From Scortum barcoo (Eukaryota; Chordata; Actinopteri; Centrarchiformes; Terapontidae), in the NCBI GenBank assembly GCA_023238725.1, contig CM041538.1, forward strand, positions 9,732,880 to 9,796,879: DNA of 64,000 nucleotides, written 5' to 3'. The notes under the pieces are model-generated. The model searched no databases. It was not told the origin of the DNA and was given only the letters and a program-made list of their open reading frames with translations. A program made the position numbers and the translations under genes. The first letter of the stretch is position 1. Each line of letters opens with the position of its first letter. Shown here piece after piece: positions 46,401 to 53,159 of this stretch.

Positions 46401-49400
46401 AAGCAGCTAGTGGGAGAGAAATATAGAAGGCAAAAAAATCAGAGTTTAACTTAATAAAGACAAAATTCAGCTTAATCTAATTGACTCTAATTAAAAACAG
46501 TTGAGGATTTGGGAGTTGCTTATTTTGAATAACGCTATGGGGATTTTTATTGAGAGAGTAACCTAGTTGGCAAAGAGAAACTTGCAGGCTTTTTTGGCCC
46601 ATTAATGACAAGGTCCCTCCACTCCAAGATCCCCCTCCTGCGTGAGGCCAAAGGGATGTTGCCATAGTTACACTGAAACTGTATACTTCCTGTCTGTCCC
46701 AGTCTGTGCCGGGGCCTGGTGGAGATTTATTGTCCAAACACACACGGCTCCAAACAGCCAACGTCAGCTAACTAACGGGGAAAGGTCACCAGCAAATGAG
46801 CCCAGTTTTCATCAAACCTTTGGCCTCAGTTGGTGCAGAAGCAGCCCCTTCCCACACAGAGTAAATTCCCAGAGATCAGAGTTCCCTGGTACAGACTTGG
46901 AGAGCTCTGTACCGGGAAAAAAACCACTCTATAAGCAGCGGATAGGTCTGGCTTGAATAAACAGCAAGCACAATTACGAATGCTGCCTTCGCATGGAACT
47001 CGTGAGGGTGTCCTGTATTTTTCGACACGGGAAGTTTAGTACAAAATATGCTCAGCGTTCAAGTGGTTTTAGTGATGAGAGCAACATGGACCGTCCCTCA
47101 TTTCCCTTTTCAAAAATGGTGAATGAGTCAGCGTTTTTTGCATTATAATTTTATGTTTAATTTTCCTCCCTCACTATGTTGGTCCGCAGCTTTGCAGCAA
47201 AAGAAGCATGCTTCCCATAAGGGTTCATTCAGGAAGGCGGGATGGTGTGTGAAGTTTTTACTGGACGTAATTGTGAAACTGTGAAAACAGTGTATGGGAA
47301 AAAACACAGACAATTCACTGATAGTGGTTATACATTAGAAAAACAAAATTCCGAACAAAAAGGTAGTGTTATTATCATAGTCACTTTTTTATCTTACCTC
47401 TAACTTCTTCTGAACTTGGCTTGACACAACAACAACCGTGATGTGACAATGCTAAAATGTTAGCAAACAGTTGCCAACTTTTTAAACACCAAGAAAATAC
47501 AGAGAAACATTTGCCTTCTGATGACATGACATGTAAAAGTCCAATATTCAATCTTGTTTTAGCTGTCCAACTCCTGAAAAGCTTCTTTAGCTTTATTCTT
47601 TAGCTTGTTAAATGCCCAAAGGTCATCAGCTCACTGCTAATCGCTAATTGCTGGCCATTTAGTGCTGGACGAATAACCTTGGTATGGTTTTCTGGGGTTG
47701 CATCTAATGTTGTACTTCTTTCTAATCTGATTAGTTGACAATATGGAATTACAGATTATAAATAGCTTATATTAAATTCATTGACTACTCTATAAAATGA
47801 CAGAAAAAAATTAGCTGTTGGTTAAAGAATTAGAGAACAAGAAACATAATTACATTTGAAAATATTTGGCTGATATTTTTAGTAATGTCTTTCGGCTATG
47901 CACATCTTGCAAACTGAAGCATTCAAACGGATTAAAATGGACACCTGAAGACACCAAATCTGCATCAGCACTATTCTACAAACTTCTTCAAAGGGATTCC
48001 CTTCCTAAGTGCTCTGAGCTGTTTCCCACAACACATCCATCCTGCTCTTACAAACCACAGCAAGTAATCACACAGGTGGTACAACCATTACTTAGGAAAC
48101 ACAGGAAAAGCTCCAATTAAACTTCATCTCCATGGGATTTTCAACCAATCCTCCGCCCTGTCTGTTCCATCCCACAGGGGAAAGAAAACACATGTAGTCC
48201 TTAATATAGATATTTTTCATCTACAAACAGTGACTCAACTACTGGAAGTAGATAAAATCATTATCATGTCCCTCTTACTCTTATAGTTTATGTTGTTTCC
48301 CATGGCAACAGATATCCACCAGATGTTAGAACAGCAGAGTTCAGAGCAGCAGTGTTATTGTTGTTTGTGGAACGCAACCATCTTAACACAGTATGTAACG
48401 TGAAGAACCACAATTCACATCTGGGAGTCTAGTGAAACAGACACTAGAAAGTTAGATGTAAGTAAAGGTATAATAGCTAATTTGATGACTTTTTTTATAC
48501 AAAGCAAGAGGAGGAAGAGTTTTCACAACTGCTTTCGATCAAAATACCTCTTTTTCCCATTTATGTATCCAAGTATTCCTGTTTCTGTCTGTACAGGGAA
48601 TAGGAGATAAATTAAAGTTTTCCAGCTGGCAACACTGTAGGCATAACAACCGGTTGATTGCTGATATATTCACTTAGGTGTGTGTGCAGCATGTGCAGAG
48701 GCCTGGGGAATCTCTTACTCTCCGCACACCACTGTCAGCTAGAAATCATGGAAAGTTAGTTGCAAAAAACCAGCACAAAAGCCCTTGCTTGGAATTATTT
48801 TGGTTTTAATCATGCAGAACCGATGAGGCAAGACTGGTGTCTCAGCTCTCAGCTGTCCCAGAGATATTGAGTAAAAAGTAAGAACATCCCTGACTTTATC
48901 TTTTCTCGCTTTCATTCTTTAAAAAACACGATGGGGGTCTCGCACAGCCTCTGTGGTACCTGGCTCTAGCAGGCCGATCCTGACCAACTGCTAGGGAGGT
49001 ATGGGACTAGCAAGGTACAGCAAGTGTCTCAAATCACCGCCGAGACCATAAAAAGAGAAATAATTTTTATTTTCTTTCACTCTTTTCACCATTCCCACAG
49101 CTGAATATCAATTTCTGTTCCTTCTCCTGGTTCCAGGAGAAATAAGCTTCATAATCACCCAAAGAAATCAGCCGGCTAACAGACTCGCCAATATATTCGT
49201 CCTATCACCCAAACCTATATGCAATCAGTTACTATCCGACCCCGCCTGGAGCCACCTGATAAACCTGGCGAACTACTGCTACAGAAAACAGACAAAACAT
49301 GACAACACACGTCTTACATCACGTCCTGCCTCACAGTTATTCCTCTCTAGTCTTCTCCAGTCAACTCTGAGATTCTCAGAGTACAAACTAGTGCACATAG

Positions 49401-52400
49401 TTTATATTTTAACAGGTAGCAAATGGAGCCCATTGTGAACTTGTAGTTGCAGACACCGTGAAACAAGTTCATAAACTGATTTAGCATTTAAAAATGTTGG
49501 GCAGACATCAAAGCAAACTGAGAGTGGAAACACTCCTGCTAAATTTAACAGGAGACACTCCCTGGCTAAAGGGGTTTCATACAGAAGCGTCTGCGCAGAT
49601 AAATACACCCATCCACCCATGAGCAGGGCATCACCCTGGTTTCTGTTATCATCAAATAAAAATAGTGGAAGGAAATACTCTCGATGGAAAACTGTCCCTC
49701 CCTCCATCCCAGACACACCTTAGTAGCAGCTCAGGCTAAACAGTGCTCTGCTTTTGAAGACAGTGACTACAAGAGGAGAAGAACCTTTGATTATTCACGT
49801 GTGAGAAAACGGTGGAAGAAAAATCTTGTCAAGCCATCACATTTTAACAGTTCTTCAGGATAGCTGTTAAAAAACAGTGTCTTTCCCTTTCCTGTGTGTA
49901 CTCTGGGTTGCACACACAAGGAACTGATACATGCATTATATTGCCAAAAGTATTTAAACACTCCTGTGTCCTTTTGGGGTTGTTTTTCATTGTGCAGGTA
50001 GATGCACATTTCAAGGGGCTGCCACTGAGACATTTCCAATACAATCTGTTCAGCTCTTTTTTAACAATTCTTGCAGTTCAAAGACTGTCGTGCACATGAG
50101 TAGACAACTATCTACAACTACTTGTGCTTTTCCATGGAAGACGCAACAATCTAAACAGTACTGTACGTCTAACTGTTTGGGGAAGACCCTTTTCCCCGTA
50201 CACAAAGCCAAGGCCACGAAGAAATGGTTTTCCCAGAACCTCATTAGTCTGCACAGATCCCCGAACTCAACCCCATCCAACACCTTTGGGATGAACTGGA
50301 ATGCCGAGTGCAAGCCAGAACTTACCACCTAACATCCGAAACCAACCTCACTGATGCTCTTGTGGCTGAATGAGAGCAAATCCTTGCAGCCAGGATCCTA
50401 AATTTGGTGGATTTGTGGATATGTTTCAAAACCCATCAACAGAAAGGGACATAAAAGTGCAAAAAGGCTAAAAAGTCCAATAGTTGCATATCTGAGCTCT
50501 CACACTTTTTTTAACAAACACACAGACAGTAACAAGATGTACTACACACAACTGGACACCAAGTGAACACAAGAGAGCCATCTTTATGTTTCTAGTAATT
50601 TTCCCATTATTTCATTTGCTGTTGCAAGAGTTTTAATAAAAAATGACTCCAAGAGGTTATCGTCAGTGTTAAGGTATCAGCCAAGGCCTGGACAAGAGTC
50701 AAGTCAAGAGGGGAGGGAGAAACAAATAGAAAAAGACATGGAGGGAGAAATGTAGTTTCATCATACATTACATTTTCAGCTACAAATGTGCATTTTCGCC
50801 TTCTTTGTTACTGCCTCTATCACTAAAAACCCTTAGTTGGGAACAGCAAAGACTCCAACGCAGCATCTTTGTGGTTGCTATGGGCAATATACTGCAACAC
50901 TGGACAAAGTGATGATGCAGAAAGAGTCCTGTGTTTGATAAGATACAAAAAATATCTGATTTTGGACCTGTCATGGCATACATTTGACCTTGTCATTGCT
51001 GTGTGAAAATGAGGAAGATCTAATTCACAGTGACAACTTCCCATTAAATCTGCATGAATTGTTTTGTTTTTTTGGCCACGTGTGGTGGACAATAGAACAA
51101 ACTGAAACACATGTACACGTTATCACCTTGTACAGGTGTTATAGTGAATTTATCTCACATCCAGCAGGCACAAAGCAACATATGCTTTTATTTGATGTTG
51201 CCTTTTTGTCAACCAGATAAATATTTGTCAAATATTCACTAGTCGTTTTGCTCTGTTTTGGTCTCCACCAACTCCTGAGAGAAACATCTGTCTCTTTAGC
51301 TACTAAAGTGCTCCACTATGTTCACCAGCTAGTTGTTAACTTTATCTGTCTGCTGCTTGGTGCTGCACAGGTAGTGTTTATCACAGCTTTTTATTTGAAA
51401 AACAGCTGCCTTCTGTGTCCGGAAACAAGGTAGATGACAGCAGAGTTGCAGGCCAGAAAATCAAAACAACAATGTCAAAAAATGTTAAAATGCTCAACAA
51501 AGCTGAAAGGAAGAGTTGGGATAATTTTCTGTGGGTTCATCAAAGCTACTAATTTTACATTACACACTCATTCCATCTATTGGTAATATAAAAATATTAA
51601 TTAGTGCAGCTTTAAAGACCACACTGTCTGTACCTGTGGAAAATGAAGTCTCTGCGGGAATGAGCCACGTTTAAGGGGTGGGTTATTTAAAGGAAGCAGC
51701 GTGGCAGACTATTGGAGACAGATGGTTGTGAGGGATCAAAGGTTAAGTTTAGGAAATACACAATCACAGCCTTGTTCTGGGATTTTATGTCTTTGCCTTC
51801 GGGGGATTTCAGTCGCCCCAGCTTCAGTGTATATGTGAGCGAGGCAGGGAGACTGTGTTGTGAGAGGATGAGGGGGCACCGTCATGCTGCTGTGACGGTG
51901 CCACAGCAGCATGATTTGTGGAAGCAGAGTTCAAGTTCAGCAGCCCAGACCTGCAGGCCTGGAGAGCGCCTCAGCAGGCCAGAGAGCCGGGCCAGACCTG
52001 AAACGCTTTCTACGGCTCATTTCACCCAACGTTTGGATCTGAGCACTGTGCATGTGAATTATAAATAAATAAAAACAATTACAGTAACCATGGAACACAT
52101 GTTGATCCTTAAATTACAATTAAACTATAATCAGATACCGAAATTAAATACAAATTAAAGAGGGTATTTATTCTGAATTTCTAAACATGGGAAACATTGA
52201 GAAGGTTTTTTTTACTGAAATGAAAAACAGATTTCACTCTGGGTGCCTCAACCATAAAATACATTAAAGTACTCTTGCTCTCAAAGACTGAAAATAATTA
52301 AAGCAACCCACAGTATAAAGCCAGGATCACAGACAATAAACCAATGATGTTTTCCCACTATTTGTAAAGACCTCAAAGAATAAAGTCTGTACTGTTAACA

Positions 52401-53159
52401 GTGTGTTTAATTCTAACCCAGGTCTCTAAAACTCTTTTCACACTGTTTTGATTGGTTTGAAAAGGTCATCCCGTGTTATGCAACCTGGCTTTAGACCTGC
52501 TCAGACTAGGGTGGGACACCAGTCTGACACTGCCATTTTTGGTGGGAAAAGATGAACAAAACACATTTTCATAATAACTAAAGGACTGTTAAAGAATTGT
52601 TATACACTTATTTATTTTATAGTAGATAGACCTCCAGCACTTTTACCCAGCTTTTCTCAGCTACAGAGACACTTGGACATGTTCAAGTTTGAGTTATTGC
52701 AGGAAACTAAGTACTTTTGTTGGTACTGTACAAACAGACAAAAAAATTAAAGAGTCACTGAAAGAGTCCCTGATTAAAATTAGCATACCATTTAAACTAT
52801 GGTATTATACCATTGGAGACAATGTTCCAAATTAATTAAGATTTCTTGATTGCTACAATTAAATTTTTATGATAGATTTGAATGATTTGTCAGGTATCTA
52901 ATATGCTGGATTAACAAAACACGTCTGTCCATCTATTTTATCATTAAAGTTTCTCAATACATTTTCCTCCCACTTTTATGTCGGTAGTTACAATCGGTAG
53001 TCCAAGTCTGATCTGCTTTACGATCTCCACTTTAACTAATAATCGCCTCCTCTCACCTTGTGACTGAGCGAACTCATCTCTGTGACCTCCTTCGACCTCG
53101 GTGGCAACCATGACAACGATGACAGTGCAGACCAGACCAGTCCTCCATAGCATTTCCAT
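15889..53159 (-). CDS. adamts10: ADAMTS10 secreted metalloprotease-like protein, complete coding gene (25 coding exons)
   Basis: Gene-level entry; the exons are listed separately. They total 3333 nt, giving 1110 residues plus stop (human about 1103), with every junction in phase. Domain order: signal peptide (about 1-24); prodomain to 238; metalloprotease from 239 with zinc site HEIGHTFGMNHD (397-408); disintegrin-like (about 456-545); thrombospondin repeat 1 with WSPWEECSRTCGGG; Cys-rich domain; Cys-free spacer; four more thrombospondin repeats; PLAC domain (1075-1110). The product is secreted; the family member is known to bind fibrillin and act in microfibril biology, and human mutations cause Weill-Marchesani syndrome. 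It is chosen over paralogue ADAMTS6 by CSELWCMSKSNRCITSSIPA, RPEGVDGGWG, RPTIGGKYCLGE and DFDSIPFRGKF, and by the adjacent myo1f. Confidence 0.96.
16070..16222 (-). repeat. tRNA-derived SINE-like element in last adamts10 intron
   Basis: Read on the minus strand it begins GGGGCGCACAGGTGGCTCAGTGG, with an A-box (TGGCTCAGTGG, 16195-16205), and continues into GC-rich sequence and a purine-rich tail of GGGAGG units. It resembles abundant fish SINE heads. No good B-box is left, so it is degenerate. Confidence 0.55.
16647..16812 (-). CDS. adamts10: adamts10 coding exon 24: thrombospondin repeat 5
   Basis: 166 nt, enters in phase 0 and leaves in phase 1. It encodes CSAKCGLGQEMRSVKC, then THTGQPSNEC and CKSKC. 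The linker DLSLPISTDNPEG before PLAC is poorly conserved, as expected. Acceptor TCTCAG, donor AAG|GTCAGA. Confidence 0.95.
16942..17118 (-). CDS. adamts10: adamts10 coding exon 23: thrombospondin repeat 4
   Basis: 177 nt, 59 codons, phase 0 to 0. It starts CTPSCGPGYRHRVVLCKSG and ends CPPPQWVTGPWGE. CTPSCG fits the O-fucosylation sequence C-x-x-S/T-C-G. Acceptor TTGCAG, donor GAG|GTGAGA. Confidence 0.96.
17762..17966 (-). CDS. adamts10: adamts10 coding exon 22: thrombospondin repeat 3
   Basis: 205 nt entered in phase 2, leaving in phase 0. It encodes WWTGEWSECSRSCNGGLRTR, then SATEEKVLDDSAC and CPPEWLALDWSE. Acceptor GCTCCAG, donor GAG|GTAGGC. Confidence 0.96.
18146..18275 (-). CDS. adamts10: adamts10 coding exon 21: thrombospondin repeat 2, second part
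   Basis: 130 nt, enters in phase 1 and leaves in phase 2. It encodes GVQIQQVVCKRQTDHSVVYN, then KEKRRSCNTEPCSP. The basic stretch KTKPKEKRR is characteristic of this repeat. Acceptor TTGCCAG, donor AAG|GTGATT. Confidence 0.95.
18598..18720. repeat. Possible interspersed repeat (TTTGGCAGGGACAATG type)
   Basis: The sequence TTATTTGGCAGGGACAATGC with following A-rich text is one I recognise as recurrent in percomorph genomes, probably a retroposon end. It lies in an adamts10 intron. Confidence 0.35.
19192..19209. repeat. (TG)9 run next to adamts10 exon 20 donor
   Basis: In the pre-mRNA this is a CA run beginning 4 nt downstream of the exon 20 splice site. Confidence 0.9.
19213..19339 (-). CDS. 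adamts10: adamts10 coding exon 20: spacer end and start of thrombospondin repeat 2
   Basis: 127 nt, enters in phase 0 and leaves in phase 1. It encodes VLVREENAGIHYRFNPP, then FAWHYTSWSRCSALCAG. Acceptor GTTCAG, donor GAG|GTAGAC. Confidence 0.95.
19427..19590 (-). CDS. adamts10: adamts10 coding exon 19: spacer domain
   Basis: 164 nt, enters in phase 1 and leaves in phase 0. It encodes LKSKGDQYFINGKLTIDTP, FDVAGTTFHYRRPTDGPETL and EALGPTNITLIVM. NIT is a potential N-glycosylation site. Acceptor GTCCCAG, donor ATG|GTACGG. Confidence 0.95.
20193..20273 (-). CDS. adamts10: adamts10 coding exon 18: spacer domain start
   Basis: 81 nt, phase 1 to 1. It encodes GYEEVVRIPKGSVSIHIQEL and NISLNYL, the first beta strands of the spacer, with an NIS potential glycosylation site. 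Acceptor GTCTCAG, donor TTG|GTAAGA. Confidence 0.95.
20274..23362. other. adamts10 intron 17
   Basis: 3.1 kb. It contains a GC-richer patch at 20400-20960, free of recognisable repeats and possibly regulatory, and a Tc1-type remnant at 21424-21705. I see no coding exon besides the gene's own. Confidence 0.7.
21424..21705. mobile_element. Internally deleted Tc1/mariner-type remnant
   Basis: It starts near ATGGCCAAAAAGTATATTGAC, matching the ATATGGCCAAAAGTATGTGG-type terminal repeat common in teleosts. It continues into degraded transposase C-terminal sequence (CTGAATGGAAGCAAATCCCT) shared with the copy at 49936-50490. No intact ORF remains. Confidence 0.65.
23363..23486 (-). CDS. adamts10: adamts10 coding exon 17: end of Cys-rich domain
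   Basis: 124 nt, enters in phase 0 and leaves in phase 1. It encodes HVGCDRILGSDVREDRC, then RNCGGDGSSC and VEGLFNDSLPEG. Asn stands where the family normally has Val (C-R-V-C-G-G-D). Acceptor CTCGCAG, donor GAG|GTACAC. Confidence 0.95.
23487..26382. other. adamts10 intron 16
   Basis: 2.9 kb of mostly AT-rich sequence with a purine-rich segment at about 25190-25480. An ORF of 167 codons at 24840-25343 on the plus strand has no protein-family character. I see nothing else. Confidence 0.7.
26342..26369. repeat. Interrupted CA repeat next to adamts10 exon 16 donor
   Basis: An ACACAAACAC-type run in genomic plus orientation, 14 nt beyond the exon 16 donor (TG-rich in the pre-mRNA). Confidence 0.8.
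26383..26516 (-). CDS. adamts10: adamts10 coding exon 16: Cys-rich domain
   Basis: 134 nt, enters in phase 1 and leaves in phase 0. It encodes GGVKPCSLNCLAEGYNFYTE, then RAPAVVDGTPC and LDVCVNGECK. Acceptor TGTGTAG, donor AAG|GTGAGA. Confidence 0.96.
28650..28690. repeat. GA/CAGA tract flanked by 12-bp direct repeats
   Basis: An imperfect (GA)n with CAGA units. AGTATGTACTGG occurs on both sides, at 28633-28644 and 28690-28701. Confidence 0.85.
28740..28760 (+). promoter_or_regulatory. ZNF143/Staf-type motif (ACTACAATTCCCATGGTGCC)
   Basis: It matches the long ACTACAATTCCCANNATGC element bound by ZNF143, normally found in promoters. Here it lies in adamts10 intron 15. Function is unknown; it could be an internal promoter, an enhancer or part of an old repeat. 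Confidence 0.4.
29860..30020 (+). repeat. tRNA-derived SINE-like element with B-box
   Basis: GGTTCGAGT (29919-29927) matches a pol III B-box. It is followed by a tail ending CATTTACTGTCACCTCTTCA, a 3' sequence I recognise from fish SINEs. The A-box is not clear. Confidence 0.5.
30430..30710 (+). repeat. Percomorph interspersed repeat, family B (fragment)
   Basis: It shares with 51240-51625 the blocks GATAATT(C)TCTGTGGGTT, CTGGTAATATAAAAACATTG and GTGCAGCTTT in the same order. Confidence 0.55.
30831..30858. repeat. (CA)14 microsatellite downstream of adamts10 exon 15
   Basis: Uninterrupted 28-nt run, 34 nt beyond the exon 15 donor. Confidence 0.95.
30892..30994 (-). CDS. adamts10: adamts10 coding exon 15: Cys-rich domain start
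   Basis: 103 nt, enters in phase 0 and leaves in phase 1. It encodes DCPPGSRDFREIQCSDFDSI, then PFRGKFYTWRPYRGG. DFDSIPFRGKF is diagnostic for ADAMTS10 over ADAMTS6. Acceptor GTTACAG, donor GAG|GTGAGT. Confidence 0.97.
31168..31231 (-). CDS. adamts10: adamts10 coding exon 14: end of thrombospondin repeat 1
   Basis: 64 nt entered in phase 2, leaving in phase 0. It encodes PTIGGKYCLGERKRFRSCNI and D. Acceptor TTGCAG, donor GAT|GTGAGT. Confidence 0.95.
31232..32458. other. adamts10 intron 13
   Basis: 1.2 kb. The plus-strand ORF at 31339-31791 is partly SINE-like sequence. Nothing else is recognised. Confidence 0.7.
31690..31830 (+). repeat. Degenerate SINE-like element (GGTGGCACTGCTGCCT type)
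   Basis: The order GGTGGCACTGCTGCCTGCAA, GGTCCTGG, GCCCGGCTTTCT, TTTGCATGTTCTTCCTGCGT and TTTCCTCCCACAGT matches a dispersed fish repeat whose consensus reads GTGGTTAGCACTGTTGCC ... GGCTTCCTCCCACAGTCCAA. Confidence 0.65.
32459..32604 (-). CDS. adamts10: adamts10 coding exon 13: thrombospondin repeat 1
   Basis: 146 nt, enters in phase 0 and leaves in phase 2. It encodes WCYKRMCVAYGTRPEGVDGG, then WGLWSPWEECSRTCGGGVSS. WxxW is a potential C-mannosylation motif and CSRTCG an O-fucosylation site. Acceptor TCTGCAG, donor CAG|GTAAGA. Confidence 0.97.
33119..33226 (-). CDS. adamts10: adamts10 coding exon 12: disintegrin-like domain
   Basis: 108 nt, 36 codons, phase 0 to 0. It encodes EVCSELWCMSKSNRCITSSI, then PAAEGTICQTNTIEKG. 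Acceptor ACACAG, donor GGG|GTAAAT. Confidence 0.97.
33227..34719. other. adamts10 intron 11
   Basis: 1.5 kb. It holds an interspersed repeat copy (34165-34510, family A). The remaining sequence shows nothing recognisable. Confidence 0.7.
34165..34510 (+). repeat. Percomorph interspersed repeat, family A (forward copy)
   Basis: It contains GGTTAGTCGACCACTTTAGT, TTTGGCTTATGACCAAATAC, TGCTAGCATGCTAAACTA and TTATACCTGCTGAATATCAG, in the order found in a common percomorph repeat. Related copies lie at 40560-41030 (inverted) and 63170-63580. Confidence 0.65.
34720..34861 (-). CDS. adamts10: adamts10 coding exon 11: disintegrin-like domain start
   Basis: 142 nt entered in phase 2, leaving in phase 0. 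It encodes SGMGSCLNNIPPKQEFVYPT, then APGQAYDADEQCRFQYGVRS and RQCKYA. Ala replaces the usual Gly before EVCSELW. Acceptor CTGTAG, donor GCG|GTGAGT. Confidence 0.96.
35153..35299 (-). CDS. adamts10: adamts10 coding exon 10: second half of zinc site, end of metalloprotease domain
   Basis: 147 nt, phase 2 to 2. It starts FGMNHDGMGNACGPRSQETA, giving the third zinc His of HExxHxxGxxHD, followed by KLMADHITMKTNPFIWSACS and RDYITSFL. Acceptor GCTTTAG, donor GGA|GTGAGT. Confidence 0.97.
35300..37263. other. adamts10 intron 9
   Basis: 2.0 kb, AT-rich, no coding exon. The only marked element is the TG repeat close to the exon 9 donor. Confidence 0.7.
37208..37242. repeat. TG repeat (35 nt, one interruption) downstream of adamts10 exon 9
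   Basis: In the pre-mRNA this is a CA run beginning 21 nt after the exon 9 donor. It is complementary to the UG run on the other side of the exon. Confidence 0.95.
37264..37369 (-). CDS. adamts10: adamts10 coding exon 9: zinc-binding HEIGH
   Basis: 106 nt, enters in phase 1 and leaves in phase 2. It encodes GLAPVGGMCEPERSCSINED, then IGLGTAFTIAHEIGHT. It carries two zinc His and the catalytic Glu (397-401). Acceptor GAGACAG, donor CAC|GTGAGT. Both flanks are dinucleotide repeats. Confidence 0.97.
37376..37401. repeat. (CA)13 upstream of adamts10 exon 9 acceptor
   Basis: In the pre-mRNA this is a UG run ending 6 nt before the exon. Confidence 0.95.
37991..38034 (-). CDS. adamts10: adamts10 coding exon 8: small metalloprotease exon
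   Basis: 44 nt entered in phase 2, leaving in phase 1. It encodes YDICIQKNKPCETL. Human ADAMTS10 has YDICIYKNKPCGTL. Acceptor GTCTCCAG, donor TAG|GTAACA. Confidence 0.94.
38035..39088. other. adamts10 intron 7
   Basis: 1.05 kb. Several open frames occur on the plus strand (38020-39048), but none resembles a protein family. No repeat identified. Confidence 0.7.
39089..39234 (-). CDS. adamts10: adamts10 coding exon 7: metalloprotease domain
   Basis: 146 nt, enters in phase 0 and leaves in phase 2. It encodes PTLEINHHAGKSLDSFCKWQ, then NAIPDNGIAHHDTAVLIT. Acceptor TTCCAG, donor CAG|GTCAGA. Confidence 0.96.
39235..41678. other. adamts10 intron 6
   Basis: 2.4 kb. It contains the inverted family A repeat (40560-41030). 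The rest is unremarkable. Confidence 0.7.
40560..41030 (-). repeat. Percomorph interspersed repeat, family A (inverted copy)
   Basis: Read on the minus strand it has CAACTGTTGGATGGATTGCC, GAATGAATCCTAACGAGTTT, TACCTGCTAAACATCAACAT and CCTCACAGAGCTGCTAGCG in family order. It is inverted relative to the copy at 34165-34510. Confidence 0.65.
41679..41762 (-). CDS. adamts10: adamts10 coding exon 6: metalloprotease domain
   Basis: 84 nt, 28 codons, phase 0 to 0. It encodes VAKLFQDSSLGNAVNIVVTR and LILLMEDQ. Acceptor GGTCAG, donor CAG|GTAAAT. Confidence 0.96.
41763..42756. other. adamts10 intron 5
   Basis: 1.0 kb, no recognised element. Confidence 0.7.
42757..42959 (-). CDS. adamts10: adamts10 coding exon 5: propeptide cleavage region and start of catalytic domain
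   Basis: 203 nt, enters in phase 1 and leaves in phase 0. It encodes GRGQLPLKRSVSRERYVETL, then VVADKMMVGYHGRRDIEQY. The junction is LPLKR|SV (residues 234-240), without the R-x-K/R-R furin consensus, as in human ADAMTS10 (GLKR|SV). Acceptor TCCTCAG, donor ATT|GTAAGT. Confidence 0.97.
43400..43568 (-). CDS. adamts10: adamts10 coding exon 4: prodomain
   Basis: 169 nt, enters in phase 0 and leaves in phase 1. It encodes QGVIVAGGEEYLIEPL, then RPHVVYKRSSLRHQYKG and SCGVI. The acceptor is a CAGCAG tandem: the first AG gives Gln-Gly, the second would drop one Gln. Donor TTG|GTGAGC. Confidence 0.95.
43569..45913. other. adamts10 intron 3
   Basis: 2.3 kb, AT-rich, with the pentanucleotide repeat at its left end. 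I see no other element. Confidence 0.7.
43594..43622. repeat. (AATAG/AATAA)n short tandem repeat
   Basis: Pentanucleotide run just upstream of exon 4 in transcript order. Confidence 0.8.
45914..46123 (-). CDS. adamts10: adamts10 coding exon 3: prodomain
   Basis: 210 nt, 70 codons, phase 0 to 0. It encodes LFYQLSTSHNNFLLNLTLQG, FRVEYWKRGRLAWSH and HYVGHLQDQPHSSKVALSNC. NLT is a potential N-glycosylation site. Acceptor CTCTTAG, donor CTG|GTAAGA. Confidence 0.95.
46267..46406 (-). CDS. adamts10: adamts10 coding exon 2: prodomain with polyarginine
   Basis: 140 nt entered in phase 1, leaving in phase 0. It encodes AFLSSLGHYEIAIPVRVGPN, then HHHRRRRRSTEDRLPDS. Five Arg (residues 68-72) form a strong upstream furin-type site, matching RRQRR in the human prodomain. 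Acceptor CACTAG, donor TCT|GTATTC (weak, but the phase fits exon 3). Confidence 0.9.
49936..50490 (+). mobile_element. Degenerate Tc1/mariner-type element with transposase C-terminal relic
   Basis: It begins TATATTGCCAAAAGTATTTA, the terminal-repeat type of fish Tc1-like elements, and ends near AAAAAGTCCAATAGT. Internal reading LNPIQHLWDELECRV corresponds to the conserved NPIE(N/H)LW region of Tc1 transposases. Gln stands at the catalytic Glu position and a stop follows in ALVAE*. It is inactive. Confidence 0.75.
51240..51625 (+). repeat. Percomorph interspersed repeat, family B (longest copy)
   Basis: It contains TTTTGGTCTCCACCAACTCC, GCTACTAAAGTGCTCCACTA, TGTTCACCAGCTAGTTGTTA and the end GTGCAGCTTTAAAG, a frequent percomorph repeat. 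Confidence 0.65.
51875..51914. repeat. Two interlocked perfect inverted repeats
   Basis: GGCACCGTCA (51875-51884) pairs with TGACGGTGCC (51893-51902). TCATGCTGCTGTG (51882-51894) pairs with CACAGCAGCATGA (51902-51914). The arms interleave in A-B-A'-B' order within 40 nt. Confidence 0.95.
53057..53159 (-). CDS. adamts10: adamts10 coding exon 1: start codon and signal peptide
   Basis: The coding part runs from ATG (53159-53157) to donor AAG|GTGAGA: 103 nt, leaving in phase 1. It encodes MEMLWRTGLVCTVIVVMVAT, then EVEGGHRDEFAQSQ. A basic N-terminus plus a hydrophobic core is a signal peptide with likely cleavage after EVEG. The ATG is in good context (ACCATGG). The upstream acceptor is uncertain (CTATAG or TACTGTAG close by). 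Confidence 0.9.

Larger units (their letters stand above)
46407..53056. other. adamts10 intron between coding exons 1 and 2 (6.65 kb)
   Basis: The largest internal intron. It contains a Tc1-type remnant (49936-50490), a family B repeat (51240-51625) and the interlocked inverted repeat (51875-51914). The remaining sequence shows no coding character. Confidence 0.75.

Noticed and set aside
15889..53159. Paralogue ADAMTS6 as the identity of the protease gene
   Set aside because: Several stretches (RPEGVDGGWG, RPTIGGKYC, DFDSIPFRGKF, CSELWC) match ADAMTS10, and myo1f lies next door. ADAMTS6-like residues elsewhere are explained by shared ancestry.
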